20,599 nucleotides of DNA, taken from positions 1 through 20,599 of the IMG/VR virus record IMGVR_UViG_3300013126_000307. The stretch is one strand, 5' to 3'. Below, piece by piece: positions 7,383 to 15,078 of this stretch. The notes below the pieces were generated by a model, which saw only the letters and a program-made list of their open reading frames with translations, had not been told where the DNA came from and ran no database searches. Each line of letters begins with the position of its first letter. Positions within the stretch are counted from its first letter, which is position 1. The position numbers and the translations under genes were made by a program. Origin of the DNA: a virus.

Positions 7383-7463
7383 ATGAAAGTACAATGGGGA
7401 AACGATATTACATTAACCTATCAGGTATTGTTATCATTTTATAATTTAAGAAAACAAAATTGA
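7383..7463 (+). CDS. possible 26-residue small protein
   Basis: ATG 7383 to TGA 7461-7463 encodes 26 residues beginning MKVQWGND, and it ends one base before the next ATG at 7465. A variant of the upstream motif (ATATTTAA, 7371-7378) sits 4 bases before its start, similar to the arrangement at better-supported genes. The tight spacing and the otherwise unexplained 95-base gap favour a real small gene. The length and lack of a known family leave it doubtful; it could equally be leader sequence for the DUF5522-like gene. Confidence 0.35.
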   Translation: MKVQWGNDITLTYQVLLSFYNLRKQN

Positions 7464-7464
7464 A

Positions 7465-7689
7465 ATGACAGTTAACGCATCTAAAGATTGGGTACAAGAA
7501 TTGTTTGTGAAGGAGTTTATGTCGCCGAAACTCCTCCCAAGTGATTTTTATTATGATAATGAAGGTCAAATGGTAATGACAGAATCATATCACAAAAGAC
7601 GAGGTAGATGTTGTGGTAATGGATGTTTAAACTGTCCATATGATCCAAGACACGAAAGAGGTAATATTAACCTTGAAAAAAATCACTGA
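7465..7689 (+). CDS. DUF5522-like small cysteine-rich protein
   Basis: This 74-residue protein ends in a compact Cys motif, CCGNGCLNCPY (residues 49-59), preceded by FYYDNEGQMVMTESYHKRRG. This arrangement is the hallmark of the small DUF5522 family, which I recall mainly from Bacteroidota chromosomes. Its function is not known. The four closely placed Cys residues suggest a metal site. The gene is the last of the replication/metabolism block, and its final four codons and stop form the left arm of a terminator. Its presence suggests acquisition from a Bacteroidota host, which is an inference. The family assignment rests on memory of the motif, not on a search. Confidence 0.75.
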   Translation: MTVNASKDWVQELFVKEFMSPKLLPSDFYYDNEGQMVMTESYHKRRGRCCGNGCLNCPYDPRHERGNINLEKNH

Positions 7690-7708
7690 GAAATCAGTGA
7701 TTTTTTTT
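7676..7708 (+). terminator. rho-independent terminator closing the replication block
   Basis: The left arm at 7676-7689 (seven A's then TCACTGA) pairs with 7694-7707 (TCAGTGA then T's), giving a perfect 14-bp stem closed by a GAAA tetraloop. The right arm runs into eight consecutive T's. The left arm is also the end of the DUF5522-like coding region, whose TGA stop is at 7687-7689. It separates replication genes from tail genes. The A-run and T-run make it potentially bidirectional. Confidence 0.88.
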
Positions 7709-7732
7709 ATTTATATAAAATTCCACTAGAAT

Positions 7733-7740
7733 ATATTTAT
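7733..7740 (+). promoter_or_regulatory. candidate promoter motif ATATTTAT upstream of the baseplate block
   Basis: ATATTTAT lies 5 bases before the gp25-like ATG at 7746 and 25 bases after the T-run of the terminator, where a new transcription unit must begin. This position makes it the best-placed copy for a promoter role. No Shine-Dalgarno sequence is visible. Confidence 0.45.
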
Positions 7741-7745
7741 GTAAT

Positions 7746-8210
7746 ATGGCGGATGGTTCTACTTATGGTATTATATTTCCTTTTAGAAACACTAGTAAAG
7801 GAACTTATTTTAAACTTTCGGAATTAACTTCAGAAGAAATAAGAAGTAATTTGTTACACTTAATTTTAACAAGAAGGGGTAGTAGATATTATTTACCAGA
7901 TTTTGGTACAAGAATTTATGAATATATATTTGAACCATTAGATGGGTTAACATTTGATTCGATAAGGGCCGAGATACAAGAACAAGTAGATAAATATATA
8001 CCTAATGTTAATATAAATAATATTTCAATTGAACCATACACCGATAGTGAAGATGCTGCAGGGTCTTTAAATACTGATTTACTTGGTACTTCTGAAATTT
8101 ATAAAATACCCGGTCTTGCAACTCAAGAATATACTGCAAAATTAAAAATTGATTATACAGACAATAGTAACGGATTTGGGTCAAATCAATTTATAATAAT
8201 TAACATATAA
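7746..8210 (+). CDS. 25: gp25-like baseplate wedge protein
   Basis: This 154-residue protein belongs to the GPW/gp25 family, a lysozyme-like-fold core part of the wedge in contractile tails. The key block is LLHLILTRRGSRYYLPDFGT (residues 36-55), followed by IYEYIFEPLD: the characteristic run of a helix, an Arg-Gly turn, a Pro-Asp-Phe-Gly motif and the Phe-Glu-Pro helix. The C-terminal part ends in beta strands (YTAKLKIDYT). Residues about 100-125 (EDAAGSLNTDLLG) look like an added loop relative to the roughly 130-residue T4 protein. In T4 gp25 contacts gp6 and gp53 and nucleates the sheath. Here the gp6-like gene follows after only 3 bases, in keeping with that partnership. Confidence 0.92.
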   Translation: MADGSTYGIIFPFRNTSKGTYFKLSELTSEEIRSNLLHLILTRRGSRYYLPDFGTRIYEYIFEPLDGLTFDSIRAEIQEQVDKYIPNVNINNISIEPYTDSEDAAGSLNTDLLGTSEIYKIPGLATQEYTAKLKIDYTDNSNGFGSNQFIIINI

Positions 8211-8213
8211 AAA

Positions 8214-10052
8214 ATGGCGAATAAAAAAATAACATATACCGAAAGAGAGTTTGTTGGATTAAGGCAAGATCTTATTGATTTTACACAACAATATTACCCT
8301 GAGTTAGTACAAAACTTTAACGACGCATCAATTTTTTCCGTGTTGATGGATTTAAATGCGGCTATCGGAGATAACTTACATTACCATATAGATAGAAGTA
8401 TACAAGAAACTGTTTTACAATATGCTCAACAAAGATCATCCATATATAATATTGCAAGAACCTACGGCTTAAAAATACCGGGATATAGACCATCCGTTAC
8501 GGTATTGAATGTGTCGATAAGTGTTGCTCCGTTAGGAGATTCTCCTGATGTTAGATATTTAGGAATATTAAGGGCCGGATCACAATTTTTAGGTGGGGGT
8601 ACGGTATTTGAAAATTTATATGATATTGATTTTTCTTCAGATTATAGTCAAAAAGGATTTAAAAATAGAACGGTAGTTCCGATATTTGATGCCAATAATA
8701 GCCTTAAAAGTTATACTATCACAAAACAAGAAGTGGTAGTTAATGGAACTACAAAAGTATTTAAAAAACCAATCAATTCTTCCGACGTAACTCCGTTTTA
8801 TAATTTATTTTTACCTGAAAGAAATGTACTTAGCGTAACATCAATAATTCAAAAAGATGGGACAAACTACCAAACAGTACCAACTTATGGGGAGTTTATT
8901 ACATCAACTAATAAGTGGTATGAGGTAGATGCGTTAGCTCAAGATAGAATATTTGTTGAAGATCCAACAAAACCAGCAGATAATGCTGGTGTTAAAGTCG
9001 GTAAATTTATAAGAACTGATAACAGATTTATAACAGAATATACACCTGAAGGGTTCATCAAAGTACAATTCGGTGGAGGTACCACAACACCCGATGAACA
9101 ATTAAAAGAATTTACAAGGTTAGGCATACCATTAAATTTACAAGATTACCAAAACAACATAGGGTTAGGTCTTACCGTAAAACCAAACACAACATTATTC
9201 ATTCAATATCGAGTAGGTGGAGGGTTATCATCAAATATTGGTGTAGGGGCAATAAATCAAGTTGGCGTTGTTGATTTTGTGGTAAATGGTCCGTCAAGTA
9301 ATGAAAATCAACAAGTTTTACAATCATTAAATGTAACAAATATTACCGCAGCGATTGGAGGGGCAAACCCACCAACAATAGAAGAAGTTAGAAACATGGT
9401 ATCATTTAATTTTGCAGCTCAAAAAAGAGCGGTGACTTTAAATGATTACAAATCAATAATTGATACGATGCCAGGAAAATTTGGAGCACCATCAAAAGTG
9501 TCTATTGCAGAAAAAGATAACAAGATTGCAATAAAACTTTTAACATTAGATCCAAACGGAAAATTAACACAAACGGTTAATAATAATTTAATTTTAAACA
9601 TTGCTGAATATTTGTCAAACTATAGGATGATTAATGATTATGTTGCCGTTGAGATTGCAAAAGTTATAGACCTTGAATTTGAAATATTTGTAGTACTAGA
9701 AGGAAACACTAATCAAGGACAAGTAATAACACAAATAATTAATTCAGTATCCGATTACATGAGTCCTTCAAAAAGAGAGTTGGGACAAAACCTTAATGTG
9801 TCGGACATAAGAAGGTTAGTACAAGATGTGCCTGGAGTTTTAACATTAGCAAATATAAATATCTTTAATAAAGTAGGTGGTCAATATTCGTCTTCTGAAA
9901 CTTCACAAAGTTATATTGATCCTGCGACAAAACAAATTAACATAATAGATGATACCGTTTTTGCAGAAGCCGACCAAATTTATCAAGTAAGATTTGATAA
10001 CGTAGATATAAAGGTCAGGGTAAAAAATCTCAATACGGTAGACTTTTCTTAA
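8214..10052 (+). CDS. 6: gp6-like baseplate wedge protein (baseplate J family)
   Basis: This 612-residue protein is close in size to T4 gp6 (660), which dimerises into the iris-like ring joining wedges around the hub. The N-terminus (YTEREFVGLRQDLIDFTQQY, then LNAAIGDNLHYHIDRSIQET and ARTYGLKIPGYRP) is the usual helical gp6/baseplate-J opening. Near residues 384-420 stands the family signature, GGANPPTIEEVRNMV, then QKRAVTLNDY and KFGAPSKVSIAEKD. The last 150 residues hold the conserved VIDLEFEIFVVLEG strand region and LNVSDIRRLVQDVPGV. It is preceded by the gp25 homologue and followed by a 71-base gap. No unusual residues or truncation are seen. Confidence 0.92.
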   Translation: MANKKITYTEREFVGLRQDLIDFTQQYYPELVQNFNDASIFSVLMDLNAAIGDNLHYHIDRSIQETVLQYAQQRSSIYNIARTYGLKIPGYRPSVTVLNVSISVAPLGDSPDVRYLGILRAGSQFLGGGTVFENLYDIDFSSDYSQKGFKNRTVVPIFDANNSLKSYTITKQEVVVNGTTKVFKKPINSSDVTPFYNLFLPERNVLSVTSIIQKDGTNYQTVPTYGEFITSTNKWYEVDALAQDRIFVEDPTKPADNAGVKVGKFIRTDNRFITEYTPEGFIKVQFGGGTTTPDEQLKEFTRLGIPLNLQDYQNNIGLGLTVKPNTTLFIQYRVGGGLSSNIGVGAINQVGVVDFVVNGPSSNENQQVLQSLNVTNITAAIGGANPPTIEEVRNMVSFNFAAQKRAVTLNDYKSIIDTMPGKFGAPSKVSIAEKDNKIAIKLLTLDPNGKLTQTVNNNLILNIAEYLSNYRMINDYVAVEIAKVIDLEFEIFVVLEGNTNQGQVITQIINSVSDYMSPSKRELGQNLNVSDIRRLVQDVPGVLTLANINIFNKVGGQYSSSETSQSYIDPATKQINIIDDTVFAEADQIYQVRFDNVDIKVRVKNLNTVDFS

Positions 10053-10080
10053 GAATCTTTATTTTGGTGTTCTATTCTTT

Positions 10081-10120
10081 ATCTTTAAAAATAAGATCAT
10101 AACTATTTATTTTAAAAGAT
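10081..10120 (+). repeat. inverted repeat flanking a promoter-like motif before the 1650-residue gene
   Basis: Arms 10081-10094 and 10107-10120 pair over 14 positions with one mismatch, around a 12-base spacer that contains the first bases of CTATTTAT (10103-10110). It lies in the 71-base gap between the gp6-like gene and the large gene. The arms are almost purely A/T, so chance cannot be excluded. It could be an operator, an mRNA hairpin, or the end of the gp6 transcript. Confidence 0.3.
10103..10110 (+). promoter_or_regulatory. candidate promoter motif CTATTTAT upstream of the large tail gene
   Basis: CTATTTAT lies 13 bases before the ATG at 10124, inside the imperfect inverted repeat 10081-10120. 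The extended form AACTATTTAT is shared with the copy upstream of the gene at 18784. Confidence 0.4.
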
Positions 10121-10123
10121 TTC

Positions 10124-13100
10124 ATGACCAAAAGTTATAGGCTAAGAACCAAAGTAGGTGTAGACCAAAACCTAAGAATTAACATAAACCAAGATTTTGA
10201 TTTTCTTGAAATATTGTCTTTAAAATTAAGACAAGAGGACGTATACACAAGATTTTGTTCAGATTATGGTGTTGTTGTCGGTCGTGTTGTTGCAAATGGT
10301 GGATTTGGTATACCAAATGCTAACGTATCTATTTTTGTACCATTAAATAGTATTGATGAAAATGACCCTGTAATATCGACATTATATCCATATAAAAATT
10401 TAGATCAAAAAAATGAAGACGGGTATAGGTATAATCTTTTACCATATGAAAGAGAATACAACGGACACACGCCAACAGGTACGTTTCCATCAAGAGAGGA
10501 TGTTTTAACTAGAAAAGAAGTATTAGAAATATACGAAAAATATTATAAATATACGGTCAAAACAAACGACAGTGGTGATTTTATGATTGTCGGCGTTCCA
10601 TTAGGTAATCAAAAAATCGTTGTAGATTTGGACCTTTCAAATATGGGTTGTTTCTCTTTAAGACCTACCGATTTAATCAGAATGGGTAGAGGAACTGCAG
10701 AACAATTTGATGGGCAAAGATTTAAAGCGTCTTCTGATTTAGCCTCTTTACCACAGCTTTTTAATACTGCAAAGGATATCGATGTAACACCTTTTTGGGG
10801 AGAACAGGATATTTGTAATATTGGAATTACAAGGGTAGATTTTGATTTAAGGGATTTTAATATTGACATCAAACCACAGGCCACATTTATGGGGTCGATA
10901 TTTTCTTCATCAGAAGAAGATTTTTTAAGAACAAACTGTAAACCTAAAAACGATGTTGGTAATTTATGTGACTTGGTTACTGGTCCTGGTCGTATTTTAG
11001 CCATTAGACAAACTAAAGATTATGATATAGATGGTAGACCAATACTTGAAGAATATAGTTTAGAAAATGGAGGTAATGTAATTGATGACGATGGTGCTTG
11101 GCTTGTGGAAGTGCCGATGAATTTAGATTATGTTATAACTAATGAATTTGGTGATCAGGTGTTATCTGCAGACCCATCGGTTGGGGTACCAACCAAGGGT
11201 AGGTATCGATTTAGAATCAAGTATCAAAATGAGTCAGGATTAAGTGCCCCAATTCAAAGAGCGGATTATTTAGTTCCTAATATTAAAGAGTGGGGATGGA
11301 CTGCTGCCACTGAAAGTTATACTACTGCACCTCCACTTGATACTGTAACACAATTAAAAAACTATGCGTTTAGTTTAGATTGGAATGATTACGGAGATAC
11401 AGGTACCACACTTGGTAATGCAATGATCCAAGAGGCTATTGATTGTAAAGATAGATTTTATGAATTTAATTATAATAAGGTCTATACGGTTTCATCATTT
11501 ATTGATAGATGGAAATGGGGTTATGGAAGATCAAGACATTTAGGGATTAAAGAAATAACGGATAGGTCTTGCATGACTTCAACCAATAGGTTTCCCGTCA
11601 ATGACGGAGTTAGAAACTTCGATTTTATTTTCTTTTTATTCAATTTATTTATAACCATTTCGGCGTTTATTATTTATCCACTTTTGGTTTTGATGCATGT
11701 TTTGGCATTTTTATACCCAATTTTAAGAATTATCGTTAATTTGGTGATTTGGTTAATTAATGTGATAATATATGGTATTTGTATTGTCGTAGCTTCATTA
11801 AGTACCAAATTAAAAAAAGAAGATTGTAAAAAATCAACAATTAAACCACTATCAGAAGATAACCCATTTAAAAGAATATCCTTTCCAATGATAGCTTATC
11901 CTGATTGTGAAGCGTGTCCTTGTGAAAGTTCAGATTTAATTTCAGATGGTGGTGATTTTGCACAACAAGCAAATAATACAATATCTTCAGTTAATACGTC
12001 ACTTTTAGGTGATGTTAACTCAGTTGCGTCATATAATAGAGATTTTCATGCCGGAACCGGACTTTCTCAAGATATAAAAGAATCATATAATACGGCAACA
12101 AACCAACTTTTTTCAGGATATCAATTACAGGGAGATGCTAATAGGAATAAATTAGTGAAATTACCAATTATTGAAATTCCTGAACAATCTACAACAAGTA
12201 ATTTATATATAGGATCCGATGTAACATTAGCTCAATCATTGAATTTAATGAACCAACGAGGAAGGTATTTTGATCCTATCGGTCCAAATAGAATTAAAAC
12301 TACTGTAAAAAATACAAACCCATCAACAAATGTTGTTGAACCTTCACAATCTTTTGAAGACAATATTCTTATTATATTATGTGATCCGGGAACTCTAAGT
12401 AATTTAACACCGGGGCAAATTCTTACTTTTAATAATCCGCAAAGTATAAATGACCCTAACACGACGGGACTTACGGCTGCAAATCAATTTAACACAAATG
12501 CCATTACGGGAACAACACCATATAACGCAACACAGTTAGTGGTAAAACAAATATCAAGTTTAGATCCGACTTGGAGTGTCACACAAAAAACACTTAAACT
12601 AAAAATATCTGAGAATGGAAAACAATATAAATTCAAGGCAGGGACTGAATATTTTCAAGTTATAACTGGTGATACGTATGTAAATTACTTTAACATTACA
12701 AGTACTTCAGAAACAAACACCGCAATCGGACCACGTTGGAATTCAATTTTGAATGAATATCTTTTTAAAAAAATACAATCAATAAATTATGAATATTTTG
12801 ATTTCGCAGTTCCATTACCTAGTACAAGATTAGATGTTTATTCTACTGAATTTTTACAAGGAAAAGATGATTATGAAATTATATTCTTAACAAGAGGGGT
12901 TGACCCATACACTGAGAGGCAAAAAATAGAATTTGACCTTTCTAAGATTTTTGGATATAACTATGGTTCAGGACCGACAATTGATGGTGACTATTATTTG
13001 AATATCCCTATTCAAGATAACACAGGATCGGGACCATGGCATAATGATACGTTAACTCCTGAGTCACATGACATAGTTAACAATACGAATATCAAACTTT

Positions 13101-15076
13101 ATCATGAACCTTATGGGTTTAATGTTGATTTATCACTATTTACTGCATTTACCAACAACTCACCTCACTATTATAATTCAACTGACAAGTCAAGAGTTAA
13201 TGTTAAAGCATACTCTACCGACTCTAATACTATTAATTTAGGGTATTTCACTAACAATGGAGTATCAGCTAAAAACGACAAATTAGCCTTTCAAGTACAT
13301 TATGTTCCACCGACAGGACCTGGATATGATTTATCTCAATATAAACAACAGGGGTTAATTGAAGGGGCGTCAGTGCAGGCAACCACATTCACACCTAGTT
13401 TAATTAGCCCATTAAATCTTGACAATTTTCCTACACTTTTTGCTAGAACGTTTTCACCGGCATATCATTTGGAATCACCTCAAGATATTACAATTACTGC
13501 AAACAATAGATTAGTTTTTAGGTCTGACAGATTGCCTACATCTGATATAACTGAAGTGAGAGGTAATTCATCATTTTCATTACATTTGAATGACAATTTT
13601 GGATTTTATTTGGTGGATGAAAATGGGATTGGTACGATCACTCCTGGTTTGACTGTAACGGCAACAGATAATACTGGAGCTGCTGCAAACTTTGCGGAAG
13701 ATGGGGGGGAATTTACAGATGTTGTAGATTCACTTTCTTGTGAAAAAATGGTCCCACTAAAGTGTTATGAAGGTACGGGGGTAAATTTTGTGGCTAACCC
13801 TGATTGTGATGAAAATAAAATGGGTAAAGACGATGCAAATAAAAGAATAGTTGGAGGGTGTTATTATTTTGTTGATAATCCATTAATTATTTCTTTACCT
13901 AAAGACATTATTGCATTTGAAGAGTGGAAGAGTAGATTCAGATTTAATTTTGCTGCCTGTAGAGGAGTGATAAGTCACGTATTTCAAAACAACTGGATTA
14001 ACGGAACTTTATATATGTTTTCATTTAAAAACGCTAAAAGATTTACAATTTTAGGAGATCTTAAAAGATATAAATATTGTGGTGACCCATTAAGTATTAG
14101 ACCAGGGCAAGGACCATTAGTTTTTACATTTGGAACCACTAACTCATTTTTTTATAGAGCAACCCCCTATCATTACCCATCAAACAAATTCATAGGTCAA
14201 TTACCGAAAAAGATTGATATAAATCCTCTTTTAAACGATCCTTGGGAAAGTGCTGGAAATAATGATTCGGGTTATAAAGGAATGAATGAAAAAAATATAT
14301 TCTTTCCTACAACCGTTATGGACTTAGGACCAAGAGACGAATTTACAAAAGAAATATGTTTTAATCCTCAGTTTGAAGGGTATTTAGTAGATACCTTAAG
14401 ATCTACATCTTTTGATGATGGTGGAGATGTTTTACAATTATTTATTCTTTCACGACTAATTAACTCAAACTTTTGGGGACAGGCGTTAAGTTTAGGAGAT
14501 GCATCAATTAATAGAATTTTTAGTAGGACTGAAGATAGAATTGATGGTGATTTTGCACAATCAATGAGCATTAACTCTGAATATGGAGTAGAAGGGTTTA
14601 GTAGTGATGATTACGATCAAAATGATATATACGTTGAAAATAGTGGAGGAGATCCATTATTTGGTGTTTTCTTTTCTTCAGACACATCAAATAGACAATT
14701 ACTTTCACCTGGTAAAACAAGTTATACTACATTTGGTTACCCTAAAACACAGCAAGTACCGTTATATAAATGGAAAAGTGAATCACAGACAACAATTTTT
14801 GGAAGTGACAAAAACAATTGGGTAACTGTAGGACCATTCTATTCACAACCATACCAAACAATGGATTTTACTCAAACTGAGTATTTTAAACCAGAAAACG
14901 GAGAAAAATTAGGTTATATCTACAATAGGACCTCAAGTTTAACCCCAACACCTTCTTGGTCAAATGGACAAAATGTGGAGTATGTTGTTGGGGCCCCATA
15001 CCATTTTTATTTTGGATTAGGTAAAGGGAAAAGTGCAATGAACAAGTACATAACTAAATATATTTTCAATCAATAA
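10124..15076 (+). CDS. very large virion/baseplate protein with membrane-like segment (positional gp7 analogue)
   Basis: This 1650-residue protein follows gp25- and gp6-like genes, where T4 has wedge protein gp7 (1032 residues), so it is probably a baseplate arm or peripheral tail protein. Residues about 50-170 form a carboxypeptidase-regulatory-like beta sandwich: GRVVANGGFGIPNANVSIFV at the start and NDSGDFMIVGVPLGNQKIVV at the end, with a charged insert between. Residues 499-559 are extremely hydrophobic, enough for two or three membrane helices, with few polar residues and basic residues after them (KLKK, 562-565). A Cys cluster (C568, C595, C598, C600) follows. Residues 640-1650 look like repeated beta-rich, Asn/Thr/Tyr-rich structural modules with a second Cys-rich zone near 1203-1245. 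There is no signal peptide. I see no sequence motif proving homology to gp7. Confidence 0.8.
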   Translation: MTKSYRLRTKVGVDQNLRININQDFDFLEILSLKLRQEDVYTRFCSDYGVVVGRVVANGGFGIPNANVSIFVPLNSIDENDPVISTLYPYKNLDQKNEDGYRYNLLPYEREYNGHTPTGTFPSREDVLTRKEVLEIYEKYYKYTVKTNDSGDFMIVGVPLGNQKIVVDLDLSNMGCFSLRPTDLIRMGRGTAEQFDGQRFKASSDLASLPQLFNTAKDIDVTPFWGEQDICNIGITRVDFDLRDFNIDIKPQATFMGSIFSSSEEDFLRTNCKPKNDVGNLCDLVTGPGRILAIRQTKDYDIDGRPILEEYSLENGGNVIDDDGAWLVEVPMNLDYVITNEFGDQVLSADPSVGVPTKGRYRFRIKYQNESGLSAPIQRADYLVPNIKEWGWTAATESYTTAPPLDTVTQLKNYAFSLDWNDYGDTGTTLGNAMIQEAIDCKDRFYEFNYNKVYTVSSFIDRWKWGYGRSRHLGIKEITDRSCMTSTNRFPVNDGVRNFDFIFFLFNLFITISAFIIYPLLVLMHVLAFLYPILRIIVNLVIWLINVIIYGICIVVASLSTKLKKEDCKKSTIKPLSEDNPFKRISFPMIAYPDCEACPCESSDLISDGGDFAQQANNTISSVNTSLLGDVNSVASYNRDFHAGTGLSQDIKESYNTATNQLFSGYQLQGDANRNKLVKLPIIEIPEQSTTSNLYIGSDVTLAQSLNLMNQRGRYFDPIGPNRIKTTVKNTNPSTNVVEPSQSFEDNILIILCDPGTLSNLTPGQILTFNNPQSINDPNTTGLTAANQFNTNAITGTTPYNATQLVVKQISSLDPTWSVTQKTLKLKISENGKQYKFKAGTEYFQVITGDTYVNYFNITSTSETNTAIGPRWNSILNEYLFKKIQSINYEYFDFAVPLPSTRLDVYSTEFLQGKDDYEIIFLTRGVDPYTERQKIEFDLSKIFGYNYGSGPTIDGDYYLNIPIQDNTGSGPWHNDTLTPESHDIVNNTNIKLYHEPYGFNVDLSLFTAFTNNSPHYYNSTDKSRVNVKAYSTDSNTINLGYFTNNGVSAKNDKLAFQVHYVPPTGPGYDLSQYKQQGLIEGASVQATTFTPSLISPLNLDNFPTLFARTFSPAYHLESPQDITITANNRLVFRSDRLPTSDITEVRGNSSFSLHLNDNFGFYLVDENGIGTITPGLTVTATDNTGAAANFAEDGGEFTDVVDSLSCEKMVPLKCYEGTGVNFVANPDCDENKMGKDDANKRIVGGCYYFVDNPLIISLPKDIIAFEEWKSRFRFNFAACRGVISHVFQNNWINGTLYMFSFKNAKRFTILGDLKRYKYCGDPLSIRPGQGPLVFTFGTTNSFFYRATPYHYPSNKFIGQLPKKIDINPLLNDPWESAGNNDSGYKGMNEKNIFFPTTVMDLGPRDEFTKEICFNPQFEGYLVDTLRSTSFDDGGDVLQLFILSRLINSNFWGQALSLGDASINRIFSRTEDRIDGDFAQSMSINSEYGVEGFSSDDYDQNDIYVENSGGDPLFGVFFSSDTSNRQLLSPGKTSYTTFGYPKTQQVPLYKWKSESQTTIFGSDKNNWVTVGPFYSQPYQTMDFTQTEYFKPENGEKLGYIYNRTSSLTPTPSWSNGQNVEYVVGAPYHFYFGLGKGKSAMNKYITKYIFNQ

Positions 15077-15078
15077 CA

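Noticed and set aside
10609-11004. 131-residue reading frame on the - strand inside the large tail gene
   Set aside because: It lies fully within a well-supported + strand gene, has no family resemblance, and no - strand genes are seen elsewhere. The other - strand frames (such as 2569-2781, 4580-4774, 6333-6548 and 12232-12462) are rejected likewise.
14604-14825. 73-residue + strand frame within the large tail gene
   Set aside because: It is in another frame of a continuous 1650-codon gene, with low-complexity composition and no start context.
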